DNA of 64,000 nucleotides from Deltaproteobacteria bacterium (GTDB taxonomy: Bacteria > Myxococcota_A > Polyangia > Polyangiales > JADJMO01). The DNA is taken from assembly GCA_016182965.1 (NCBI GenBank), contig JACPFM010000026.1, positions 94,190 to 158,189 of the forward strand. Direction: 5' to 3'. The notes beneath the pieces are model-generated. The model was not told the DNA's origin. It did not search any database and saw only the letters and a program-made list of their open reading frames with translations. The position numbers and the translations under genes are program-made. The first letter of the stretch is position 1, and every line of letters starts with the position of its first letter. Below are positions 45,028-53,267 of the stretch, one piece after another.

Positions 45028-45052
45028 CGACCGATGCCTGACGACTGATGAG
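45017..45052. repeat. Heptamer-repeat element, copy 5 (degenerate)
   Basis: Units of CTGACGA occur at about 45017-45031 and 45038-45052, overlapping the end of the response-regulator pseudogene. A weak left arm may be CAGTTCGTCAGTTCG near 44966. The structure is less regular than copies 1-4. Confidence 0.5.
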
Positions 45053-45105
45053 GCAACATCCGCGAACAGCGACACCTCGGGTGGCCCAGAATCGCGACCG
45101 CTGAT

Positions 45106-45669
45106 CTAGCCGACGATGCGCGCGAGCTTGAGTAGCTCCGCCTTGAACGACACGTTCTGCGCCTTCGCGCGCGCGACGTTGACGACGAGCTTGGGCTTGC
45201 TCTCCTCGAGGTCGAAGCCGACGACGGTGCCCTTCGACGCGTAGCCGCCCGTGGCGCCGTAGGTGAGCACGTCTACCCCGACGAGCGCGCTCGCGACTTG
45301 GGGAAGCTCGTCGTCGAGCCCCGTCGAGAGGTACGCGATCGCGACCTTGTTCTTCTTGATCCGATCCGCGAGAGCGGTTGCGCTCGCGAAGGTGAGGATC
45401 TCGACCTGTTTCGGCCTGCCGGCGATGTCGCCGAGATCGCCGAGCGACTTGACGACGGCCGACGCGAGGCGGGTCGAGTCGTTGTCGCCCCCGCGCTGGA
45501 CCGCGAGGACGAGCGCTGTGGCGCCCGCGCGGGCCGCGAAGTTCCGATCGAACGCGGCGACCTTGACCACGAGCTGCGCCTGGAGGTTCGGAGGGACGCT
45601 CGCAGCCCCACGCGCGAGCCGCGAGAGGAGCAGCGCGGACGCGCCGGCGAGAAAGCCGCGGCGGTTCAC
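45106..45669 (-). CDS. YfiR-family (DUF4154) periplasmic protein
   Basis: A 187-residue protein with a Tat-like or Sec signal (MNRRGFLAGASALLLSRLARGAAS, N-R-R-G-F-L) and one YfiR/DUF4154 domain. Its end is diagnostic: LTYGATGGYASKGTVVGFDL, then LVVNVARAKAQNVSFKAELL and KLARIVG, as in periplasmic YfiR proteins that hold back inner-membrane signalling partners (YfiN in Pseudomonas). The GTG start overlaps the stop of the small lipoprotein gene. It is the last gene of a four-gene operon with a kinase, a TonB receptor and the lipoprotein, which suggests it relays a receptor or envelope state to the kinase's periplasmic sensor. Confidence 0.8.
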   Translation of the reverse strand: MNRRGFLAGASALLLSRLARGAASVPPNLQAQLVVKVAAFDRNFAARAGATALVLAVQRGGDNDSTRLASAVVKSLGDLGDIAGRPKQVEILTFASATALADRIKKNKVAIAYLSTGLDDELPQVASALVGVDVLTYGATGGYASKGTVVGFDLEESKPKLVVNVARAKAQNVSFKAELLKLARIVG

Positions 45670-45848
45670 GGATCGCCTCCGGCCTCGCTCGCGGCGTCTT
45701 CGGGCGACGCGTCTTCCGCCGGCGCGTCCTCGCAGCCAGCGTCGTCGGTGCACCCGGCGTCGTGGATGGGATAGGGCGTCACGTCGGTGCAGCCCGGCGC
45801 AGCGGCGAGGAGGACTGCGGCGATGAAGGCGCGAACGTCCATGGCCAT
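45666..45848 (-). CDS. Small lipoprotein
   Basis: A 60-residue protein: signal MDVRAFIAAVLLAAAPGC with lipobox A-P-G-C, then an Asp/Glu/Ala-rich tail with two further Cys (DAGCTDDAGCED). The start overlaps the end of the receptor gene and its stop overlaps the GTG of the YfiR gene, so it belongs firmly to the operon. Acidic lipid-anchored tails of this type are probably unfolded surface or periplasmic tethers; the function is unknown. Confidence 0.6.
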   Translation of the reverse strand: MAMDVRAFIAAVLLAAAPGCTDVTPYPIHDAGCTDDAGCEDAPAEDASPEDAASEAGGDP

Positions 45849-45850
45849 CC

Positions 45851-48049
45851 TCACAGGGCGAAATCGTATTGCAGGGTCGCGAACGCCGTGAACCGGTTCA
45901 CGGGCGCGAGGGCCGCAGTTCTGGGTGCATCGGGCACCGTCGGGTCGTACGCCTGCGTCGGCCCCGCCACGTACGGCACGACGCCCACCGTGGCGTAGTT
46001 CGCGGAGATCCGCCACGAGAGCGCCTCGTGCCCAGGGAACTTGTCGCTGAGCGTCAGCCGCAGGTGCATCTGCTGCGGCGCCGTCGGGGTCTCGGGGAAG
46101 CCGCCGTCGTTCGCGCGGTCGGCGAGGCGACGGCCGACGAAGGAGGTCGCGAGCGCCACCACAGGCAGCGCGCCGGGCAGGTCGTACGAGACGCGCGCGT
46201 TGCCGAACACCGAAGGGGTGACCGTCATGGGCCCGCCGTCGCGCCGCGTGTATGCCGCGGTCAACGAGAAGCCGTACCGTAGCTCGCCGGTCTGACCTTC
46301 GAACTGGCCGTTGTAGCCCCAGTTGTCGATCGTGGAGACGTTCTGGTACTGGTAGAGCCCGTCGTCGAGCAGCCTGAGCGCGATCATGTCGTTCCACCAC
46401 GTGCGGAACAATCCGAAGAGCACGCGGTTCGCGCCCCACTTCGTTTCGACCACCGCCTCGGCGCTCCGAACGGTCTCGGAGCGGATGTCGGGGCTCGGCG
46501 TCTGGATCTGCGTCGCGTAGAACGCCTCGTAGAACGTCGGCGCACGGAACGCCGTGGAGTAGATGGCCTTGAAGGTCCCGCCTCGCCACGTGTCGATGAC
46601 GGCCGCCGCGCGGGGCGAGAAGCGCTGGCCACCGCGGGGATCGCGATCGAAGCGCACGCCCCCGTTGAGGAAGAGACGCTTGAGCGGCGTCCAGCGCTGT
46701 TGGAGGTACGCGGCCCAGGGGATCTCGGTCAACTCCTTGTTGCCCACGCTCCCTAGCTGTTGACCTGTCGCGGCGTCCTGCGAGTCGGTCTTGGCGCCGA
46801 CGTATCGGATGCGCGCGTCGAGGCCGAGCATCGTCGTGAGCCGATCGTCGCCGAGCCAATCCTGCGTGGCCTGAAGCTCGAGCCCCGTCCATCGGGACGC
46901 GCCGATGGTCTTGACCCTGCAGGGGCCGCCGAGCGAGAAAACGCAGCCGTCGGGATCGGACGAATGGAGGGGCTGCTGGTAGTCGTACGTGTCCGCGTAG
47001 TAGCGCGCCATCAGCCCGAGGCGCTCGGTGACGTGCTTGCGCCACTGCACGTCGAGCTGCAGCCACCGGTCGAGCTCGTAGTTGTTGGCGTGGTCGAAGT
47101 CGCCGGTGAACTGGTTGAAGCCGTTCACGTACGGCGTCGCCCGCCTGTAGGTGGCGGCACGAAACATCGTGGTAAAATCACCGACGACGAGCTTGAAGTG
47201 GGCGGCAGGAACGGTGGTCCAATACGACTCCGTCGTGCGTCCGCCCCAGACGCCGGGCTTCGCGCGGGGCCCCCAGTCGTACGGTGCCCCCGACGAGTTG
47301 AGCGACGGCTGCAGGGCCCACTCGAAGGATGGTCCGCTCTGGTGATAGAGCTCGACCTGCCCCGTGAGCTCGGCGGGCTTTCCGAACAGCTTGAACTCGT
47401 GGCCGATGCCCGTGGCGATGCGGTACGAGCTGCCGAGGTCTCGCGGCGCGAACGAGCGGACGCGCCCGCCGATCCCGTGAGCGGGCGACGCCGAGCCCTC
47501 GCCGATGAGGTGCAGCCCCTTGTAGTTGGCCGCCTTCTTCGTGACGACGTTGATGACGCCGAGCATCGCGCTGCCGCCGTACAGCACGGACCCCGCGCCG
47601 AGCACGAGCTCGATGTGATCGATCAGCTCGAGCGGGATCGCGGCTCCCTGCTCGTAGTAGGCGGTGCCGTCCCAGCCCTCGTTCATGACGTGGCCGTCGA
47701 CCACGAGGAGGACGTGGTTGCCGAAGTCGCTGGTCAGGAGCACGCCTCGGCCGGCGACCTCGACGGAGTGCAGCGGGTTCTGCGTGACCAGGCCCATGCC
47801 GAGGAAGTCGATCGCCTCGTCGAGGGATCGGATCCCGTAGCGCTTCATGTCGCCGGCCGTCAGCGTGACCGTGGTGGCCGGTGCGTCGCTCGCCGTCTCG
47901 GCGGACTTGGACGCTCCCGACACCACGTTCTCGTTCAGCGTGGCGTTCAGATCTTCCTCTTCGCCATCGGCGTTGGCGCCGCGCGCCGTCACGAAGGCGG
48001 CTACGAGCGCTGCGAAGGCGATGGCTCGGCGCGTTGCATGTGTGCTCAC
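45851..48049 (-). CDS. TonB-dependent receptor of the YfiR/kinase operon
   Basis: A 732-residue receptor with signal (cleaved near ANA-DG), plug (AIDFLGMGLVTQNPLHSVEV, HVLLVVDGHVMNEG, IELVLGAGSVLYGGSAMLGVINVVTKKA) and barrel with AFRAPTFYEAFY and a final strand (FTAFATLQYDFAL). Plug and barrel are complete. The ATG overlaps the stop of the kinase gene (48046-48049), so the two are translationally coupled, unusual for a nutrient receptor. Either the receptor detects the ligand for the kinase, or its import is the regulated output. Confidence 0.88.
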   Translation of the reverse strand: MSTHATRRAIAFAALVAAFVTARGANADGEEEDLNATLNENVVSGASKSAETASDAPATTVTLTAGDMKRYGIRSLDEAIDFLGMGLVTQNPLHSVEVAGRGVLLTSDFGNHVLLVVDGHVMNEGWDGTAYYEQGAAIPLELIDHIELVLGAGSVLYGGSAMLGVINVVTKKAANYKGLHLIGEGSASPAHGIGGRVRSFAPRDLGSSYRIATGIGHEFKLFGKPAELTGQVELYHQSGPSFEWALQPSLNSSGAPYDWGPRAKPGVWGGRTTESYWTTVPAAHFKLVVGDFTTMFRAATYRRATPYVNGFNQFTGDFDHANNYELDRWLQLDVQWRKHVTERLGLMARYYADTYDYQQPLHSSDPDGCVFSLGGPCRVKTIGASRWTGLELQATQDWLGDDRLTTMLGLDARIRYVGAKTDSQDAATGQQLGSVGNKELTEIPWAAYLQQRWTPLKRLFLNGGVRFDRDPRGGQRFSPRAAAVIDTWRGGTFKAIYSTAFRAPTFYEAFYATQIQTPSPDIRSETVRSAEAVVETKWGANRVLFGLFRTWWNDMIALRLLDDGLYQYQNVSTIDNWGYNGQFEGQTGELRYGFSLTAAYTRRDGGPMTVTPSVFGNARVSYDLPGALPVVALATSFVGRRLADRANDGGFPETPTAPQQMHLRLTLSDKFPGHEALSWRISANYATVGVVPYVAGPTQAYDPTVPDAPRTAALAPVNRFTAFATLQYDFAL

Positions 48050-50286
48050 GAGGGTACCTCCGTCGCGGTACGCGGACGCGCAGGCCTTGAGGTGCGTGGT
48101 GGATCGCCGACCACGGGTGAATCGTCAGGCTCGAGCATGGCAGATGGGAAGAGGAATCGGAACGTCGTACCGGCCCCTGGCGTGCTCTCGACGCGAACGG
48201 TCCCTCCGCAAGCGTGAGCGGCGGCACGCACCGCGCACATGCCGATCCCGCGGCCGGAGGTCTGGGTCGCGCTCTCGACCGATGACACGTCTTCGGCGAA
48301 CAGCGCCTCCTCGAGATCCGCCGGCGTCGTCGACGGAAGGCCGCGCACCCTCGCGCGCTCACGGATCTTCTCCCAGGGAATGCCGCGGCCGTCGTCGGCG
48401 ATCGAGAGCGTGACGCCGTCGCCCGACCCGGCTTCGTCCGGCCCGGCTACGCCCCGCCCGGCTTCAATCGAGAGCCGGACGACCGACGGCGTCGGCTTCC
48501 CGCTCGCCTTCCGCTCGTCCTCGGTCTCGAGACCGTGATCGACGACGTTCCGCACCACGTGCGCGAGCGAGGTGAGGAACGGGGCCCACTTGCGCGGCGG
48601 AAGCCGCAGGCGAGTGGGCGCGATTTCGATCGCGGGCTTGGGCTTGCCGAGCCGCCCCGCGAGCGCGGTGATCTGCTCGCCGATGCGCGCGAGGCGTGCG
48701 GCGGCCGGCTCGAGCTGCCAGGAAGCGATGATCTGCGTGAGCTCGCGTCGATCGGCGCCCTGGTGAACCGCCGCGGCGAGCTCGTGCAGCTCGCCGATCT
48801 CGAGCTGGACGACGCCGGCGTGCGCGTTCCATCCGAGCTCGGTGCACCGGTCGAGGAGCGCCTTCCAGAGATCGCGGATGGCCTGGAGCTCCGCCGAGCT
48901 CGGCTGCTCGTCGCCCTCGAGCATCCGCGTCTCGAGCTCGTGGCAGACCCGAGCCACGCTCTCGACTCCGAACAAGGACGTGTTGCCCTTGAGCGTGTGA
49001 ATCTGCCTCCGCAGGGTGACGACGTCTCCGCCCTCGAACTGGGCGATCGCCTCGACGAGCGAGCCGCACTCCTCGAGGAACTCACCGAACGCATGTCGAT
49101 CGGCGAGCATCCGGCGGAACGCGGCGAGCATCTCGCGCTGGCCCGCGTCGGCGCGCTCGCGCTCGACGCGCGGGGTCACGTCGCTGATGACCACGAGCAT
49201 CCCCGTGAAAGCTTCGCCTGACGAGAGCGGCCGATAGCGCAGCTCGAAGTGTCGATCGTCGCGCGCGAAGCGCTTGGGGAGCTGATCGAGCGCGACTTCG
49301 ATCGGGAAGACGTCCTCGACGATCGTCTCCAAACCGAGCTTGAGCCATTGAGCGGCCTTGGGGGCGAACCGATCCATGTACTCGAACAGCGTCTCGCCTG
49401 CCTGCGGCGGACCGAACCAGATGTCGAGGACGCGCGAACGCTCGTCCGACATCCGACCGTCGCGATCGACCGAGATGAAGCCGTCTTCGACGTTGTCGAG
49501 GACGAGCCGCATGTCGCGGTTGCGCTCGCCGATGCGCTTCTCACGGGCGGCGATGGCATCGGACATGGTCGCGAACGCGGCGGCGAGTTGGCCGATCTCG
49601 TCGTTGGAGTCGACGTGCACCTCGACGCGCTCGCCGGACTCGAGCTTGCGAGCCGCGGCCGAGAGCCGGCTCAGGGGCCGGACGATCAACGCGCGAGAGA
49701 GCACGACCAGGACGAGCCCGACCGATAGAGCGGTCGCGAGCGAGAGCCACAGCGCCTTGCGCTCCATCGCGGCGATCTCTTCGTTCTCTCGCGCCAACGA
49801 GAACGCGACGCGCGAGACGCCGACCACCTTGCCGGTCGGATCGGTCACCGGGCCGTCGACCAGCACCCAGTCCGTCGAGCGGGTCGCGCCGAGCGCCAGG
49901 GGCACAGTGGTTGGCGGCGCGAAGGCCGCGTCGGTCCGGCGGAGCTCGCCCAGCAGCGCGACGACGCGTCCGTTCTCCGCGGACCAGGCTGCGCCGTAGC
50001 CCACGTCTTCGTTCGTCGCGAGGGTCGCGACGGACTCCGAGACGCCTTTGTCGTGGCCGAACGTGGGTGGAGCGCTCACGTTCGCGGCGAACAGGCGCGC
50101 GACCATCAGCGCGGCCTTCTCCTTGGCGGCGAGCACGTTCGCGCGCTCGTACGCGCTCAGGCGGTAATACACGAGCGTCGCCACGAGGGCGAGCACCACC
50201 ATCGTCGCCCCGATCAGCTTGGCGCCGAGCGACGACGAACGCTTCTCGCCGCTTCGAGCCGGCGCGCTGGGAGCGGGGTCCTTCAT
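48046..50286 (-). CDS. Membrane sensor kinase: CHASE8-like sensor, HAMP, PAS, Hpt and CheA-type ATPase
   Basis: A 746-residue protein. TM1 (about 23-42) and TM2 (about 179-200) enclose a 135-residue periplasmic sensor resembling CHASE8 (the YfiN sensor). HAMP (about 200-253), PAS (about 255-375), an Hpt-like helical bundle with phospho-His430 (IHTLKGNTSLFG) and an ATPase domain follow. The ATPase N-box is of the CheA P4 type (HVVRNVVDHGLETEDERKAS, Asn580), with G boxes DDGRGIPW (631) and SGRGIGMCAV. The kinase lacks a classical DHp domain, a CheW-like P5 domain and a receiver. It should autophosphorylate His430 and pass phosphate to the divergent CheY. Confidence 0.88.
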   Translation of the reverse strand: MKDPAPSAPARSGEKRSSSLGAKLIGATMVVLALVATLVYYRLSAYERANVLAAKEKAALMVARLFAANVSAPPTFGHDKGVSESVATLATNEDVGYGAAWSAENGRVVALLGELRRTDAAFAPPTTVPLALGATRSTDWVLVDGPVTDPTGKVVGVSRVAFSLARENEEIAAMERKALWLSLATALSVGLVLVVLSRALIVRPLSRLSAAARKLESGERVEVHVDSNDEIGQLAAAFATMSDAIAAREKRIGERNRDMRLVLDNVEDGFISVDRDGRMSDERSRVLDIWFGPPQAGETLFEYMDRFAPKAAQWLKLGLETIVEDVFPIEVALDQLPKRFARDDRHFELRYRPLSSGEAFTGMLVVISDVTPRVERERADAGQREMLAAFRRMLADRHAFGEFLEECGSLVEAIAQFEGGDVVTLRRQIHTLKGNTSLFGVESVARVCHELETRMLEGDEQPSSAELQAIRDLWKALLDRCTELGWNAHAGVVQLEIGELHELAAAVHQGADRRELTQIIASWQLEPAAARLARIGEQITALAGRLGKPKPAIEIAPTRLRLPPRKWAPFLTSLAHVVRNVVDHGLETEDERKASGKPTPSVVRLSIEAGRGVAGPDEAGSGDGVTLSIADDGRGIPWEKIRERARVRGLPSTTPADLEEALFAEDVSSVESATQTSGRGIGMCAVRAAAHACGGTVRVESTPGAGTTFRFLFPSAMLEPDDSPVVGDPPRTSRPARPRTATEVPS

Positions 50287-50390
50287 CGCTCGGCTACGTT
50301 ACGGCCCAACGCCGTGAGAGCATAACGCAACCTCGCGACCCGGCTAAAGTCATCGGGGCCCTGGGCCGTAGTCCACCAGGAGGGAGATCC

Positions 50391-50756
50391 ATGGGCAAGA
50401 AGGTTCTCGTTGTCGACGACTCGAGCACGATCCGGCAACAGGTGAATCTCGCCCTGTCACAAGCCGGCTTCGAGGTCGTCGAGGCCGAGGACGGCGCCGA
50501 CGGGATCCGGCAGCTCGGCGTTCATCCGGACGTCGCGATGGTCATCTGCGACGTGAACATGCCGCGCATGAACGGGCTCGAGATGCTCGCGCAACTCCGC
50601 GGAACGCCGCGGGTTCCTCCGATCCTGATGCTGACGACCGAGGCCGCCATGGATCTCGTCGCCAAGGCGAAGTCCCTCGGCGCCAAGGGGTGGATGGTGA
50701 AACCCTTCAAGCCCGATCAGCTCGTCGCCGCCGCGAAGAAGCTGACGGCGGCTTGA
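50391..50756 (+). CDS. CheY-type response regulator
   Basis: A 121-residue receiver: acid pair Asp9-Asp10, phospho-acceptor Asp54 (VICDVNMPRMNG), Thr82 (LMLTTEA) and Lys104 (WMVKPF). The residue pattern is CheY-like, with no output domain. A strong ribosome-binding site (AGGAGGGA) lies 8 bp before the ATG. The gene is divergent from the kinase (104 bp between starts) and is followed 21 bp later by a CheX-like gene, so a phosphorylation/dephosphorylation pair is encoded together. Confidence 0.92.
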   Translation: MGKKVLVVDDSSTIRQQVNLALSQAGFEVVEAEDGADGIRQLGVHPDVAMVICDVNMPRMNGLEMLAQLRGTPRVPPILMLTTEAAMDLVAKAKSLGAKGWMVKPFKPDQLVAAAKKLTAA

Positions 50757-50777
50757 GAGCCAAGGGGATCCTCGACC

Positions 50778-51317
50778 GTGAAGCCGGATAGCTGGAAGCG
50801 TCTCCATGCTCAGCTCGCCCGCTGCTGCGAGGCGCTGTTCCGCGCCAACGCCCTCGAGGTCGTCGAGGCCGGACCGGTCGAGCACGTCGGTCCGTACGCC
50901 CAGAGCATCGTCTCGGTGATCGGCTTCTCGGGCGAACAGCTGAGCGGATCGCTGGCGCTGCTCCTGCCGCCGTCGGTCGTCGAGCGCTCTCATCCGCTGC
51001 GCGAGACCGGACCGCTCGACGCGGCCGCGCGGCACGATTGGGCCGGCGAGGTCGGAAACCAGCTCCTCGGCCGCCTCAAGAACCGGCTCCTCAGCTATGG
51101 GATCGTCCTCCAGATGGCGACACCCATGACGTTCTCGGGGCGCGAGGTCTTCGGAGCCGGCGAGCGCCACGAGGGCTTCGTGTGCCTTCGATTCCGAGCG
51201 GGGGACGATGCGTTCGACGTCGTGTTCGACGGCGCAGCGCAGGTCGACATCGCGCTCGATGCGGACAAGGAGCAGCCGGGGGCGGACGTCGAGGAGAGCA
51301 CGATCCTCATGTTCTGA
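50778..51317 (+). CDS. CheX-like phosphatase of the CheY pair
   Basis: A 179-residue soluble protein with the CheX-type helix HDWAGEVGNQLLGRLKNRLL (about 89-108), where Glu and Asn correspond to the CheY~P phosphatase residues, and a Gly-rich loop plus strand layout like CheX. It is paralogous to the protein at 43878-44396. The GTG start is at 50778. The short distance to cheY implies co-expression. Dephosphorylating the neighbouring CheY is the natural prediction, not yet shown. Confidence 0.72.
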   Translation: MKPDSWKRLHAQLARCCEALFRANALEVVEAGPVEHVGPYAQSIVSVIGFSGEQLSGSLALLLPPSVVERSHPLRETGPLDAAARHDWAGEVGNQLLGRLKNRLLSYGIVLQMATPMTFSGREVFGAGERHEGFVCLRFRAGDDAFDVVFDGAAQVDIALDADKEQPGADVEESTILMF

Positions 51318-51364
51318 CCGCATGCTCGGGGGTTCCCTCCCGGTCTTCGCGGTCTTGCTCGGCA

Positions 51365-51600
51365 TCGCGCCGCACGACCTACCCGCGCCGCACGATCCCG
51401 CGGCGCAGCACACGCCGTCGGTGCAGAACCCGCTCGTGCACGTGCTCGCGCTGGTGCAGGCCGTGCCGAGGCCCTCGACCGGAATGCACACGCCCGACTT
51501 GCAGTAGTTGCCCGTCGTGCAGTCCGCGTTGGTGGCGCACGAGGTCTTGCACGCCGTCGTGTCGCACACGAACCCGCCGCAGGGGCAAGGTCTGACGGCT
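51365..51600 (-). pseudogene. Fragment of a Cys-rich surface-protein gene
   Basis: The minus strand reads CPCGGFVCDTTACKTSC, then TNADCTTGNYCKSGVC and ACTSASTCTSGFCTDGVCC, a Cys-spaced pattern typical of myxobacterial extracellular Cys-rich repeat proteins. There is neither a start nor a meaningful continuation; the flanks lose all pattern. The remaining gene-free DNA from 51600 to 52187 shows nothing I can name. Confidence 0.5.
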
Positions 51601-52187
51601 GGACGAAGCCGCTGCGCGGAGTCCCGGCGGCCACGACGTGACGTTCGCCGGCTGCTCACGCGAGCGCGTTCTCGGCTTGATGGTGCGGCTGTGACGCGGC
51701 GCGCTGGCCGCGCGCCTTTCGGCTTGCTCCGGGCTGAGCTCCGATGCGCTCCGGCTATGTCGCGCCCGACGTCCGGGCCGACGAGCCTGGAGGCGACGCT
51801 GCCGCTTCTGCCGCGCGCCGGCGCTCACTCGACGGGCTCTCCCCGTTCCGACCCAAGAGCCCGTCACCGGGGACACCTCAAGATCGCCGACCCGGGCGCC
51901 CGTACATCGCTGCCACCCAACAAGACGTGCATCGCGATCGATGCGCGGCCGCACCGATCTGCGCCGTGCATCCACGAGCCACTCTCGGCACGCGCATCGT
52001 CGACCCCGACGCACGGCACGTGCACGTCGCCCGCCGGCCGCGTCCGCCTTCTGTGCCCATAGGTCGCGCCCGCGCAGCGGCTCCGTCCATCCCCGGCTAC
52101 GCGAACGCACCGAACCGTCGCACGGCATTGCGACGCGATCGTGTGCGCGTTCGCGCAACCGACTGCTCTATATGTGAAGGCGGGGAA

Positions 52188-52591
52188 ATGGAGACAGCTT
52201 CGAAGCTGGCTGGGGGCGCAATGACGTTCAGGGCTCTCGGCGTGATCTCGGGCGTTGCGCTTCTGGCCGGATGCGCTCCCGAAGTCGGCGGGCTCGGCGG
52301 GGATCCGGTGGACCTCGAGGACAGCAGCGTCGATTCGCGATCGCCGACGCGAGCGAGGAGGCGATCGATAGCTCGGTGATCGATTCCTCGATCGAGGACA
52401 CCGGGACTTCGGTGCCCGGCGACTCGTCGATGCCGCCCGACACCACGCCGCCGCCCGACACCACGCCGCCGCCCGACACCACGCCGCCGCCCGACACCGC
52501 ACCGCCGGACACGGCGCCCCCCGATCCCGGGTGTGTCGCGCCGCGCACCGTCTGCAGCGGCGTCTGCGTCGACACCGCGAGCAACGTCGCC
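52188..52591 (+). pseudogene. 5' part of a lipoprotein gene, frameshifted and truncated
   Basis: From ATG 52188 (or 52221) a lipoprotein signal reads MTFRALGVISGVALLAGC. The frame changes at about 52335, after which the sequence continues IADASEEAIDSSVIDSSIED and a Pro/Asp/Thr repeat of four PPDTTP-like units (18-bp DNA repeat). It enters CVAPRTVCSGVCVDTASNVA, the beginning of a Cys-rich extracellular domain. The expected continuation (usually H-C-G-x-C-x2-x-C) is cut off exactly where the 121-bp direct repeat begins at 52592. So the repeat marks the breakpoint. Confidence 0.6.
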
Positions 52592-52746
52592 ACGAGAGAC
52601 GCCCGACGCTCCCCGACCCCTTCCGACCGTCCTTGGTGAACTGCGCATAACCCCCAACTATGGCAACTCGAGCCCTGGAATCCGCCGAGGGCGCTTTGGA
52701 CCTCTTAGCCCCAATCCGCCGAGGGCGCTTTGGACCTCTTAGCCCC
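52592..52746. repeat. Direct repeat, left copy, with a 34-bp tandem duplication at its end
   Basis: Bases 52592-52712 match 61893-62013 with only a few differences. The last 34 bp (starting AATCCGCCGAGGGCG) are exactly doubled as 52713-52746 in this copy. The unit contains a short frame [18 protein letters not shown] that is unlikely to be translated. It sits at the boundary between a truncated lipoprotein gene and a pntB fragment. Confidence 0.85.
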
Positions 52747-52747
52747 C

Positions 52748-52866
52748 CAGCACCCGGTCCAAGAGATCACCTCGATGCTCGGCACCCGCGGCGTCGGCGT
52801 GCGCTACGCGATTCACCCGGTCGCGGGCCGCCTTCCCCGCCACATGAACGTTCTCCTCGATGCTTC
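52748..52866 (+). pseudogene. Internal fragment of pntB (NAD(P) transhydrogenase beta subunit)
   Basis: The frame reads [20 protein letters not shown] then [20 protein letters not shown]. This is an unmistakable piece of the NADP-binding domain of PntB (consensus I-H-P-V-A-G-R-M-P-G-H-M-N-V-L-L-A-E). Nothing upstream or downstream continues it. From 52867 to 53267 I see no gene or motif. Confidence 0.7.
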
Positions 52867-53253
52867 GCAATCCGCGTTGCTGGCACTCGCTGCCGTCGTA
52901 GCGATACGGCGCCTGGACTGGTCGAGGACGAGGAGTACGCACGCGTTCCCGTCTCCATTGAGCGACCGTTGGTCGCGCGCCACTCCGTCTCTCTCGCACC
53001 CTGGACGAACGTGGGTTGGAGCGGCCCGTCAGCTCCGAATGAGTACACTCACGGTCGACGACCTCGAGAAAGAAGCGCGACGCGTCTAGCTCCGCCGCCT
53101 GCTTCGGTCGCCGGCAGCGCGCTTCGCGCGGATGTAGGCAGCGGCCGTTGGCAGTCGAACTTCGCCGCGGCGCGCCGGCCACCAACGGAGGCAACAGTGG
53201 GGCTGGCGGTCGCTGCCACCGCTGGTAGGCTACTCGAAGCCTTCGGGTCGCAA

Positions 53254-53260
53254 TGGGAGG
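53254..53260 (+). promoter_or_regulatory. Ribosome-binding site deciding the start of the giant gene
   Basis: TGGGAGG lies about 8 bp before ATG 53268. It overlaps the earlier in-frame ATG at 53253, which has no comparable site, so 53268 is the better start. Confidence 0.6.
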
Positions 53261-53267
53261 AAGACGT

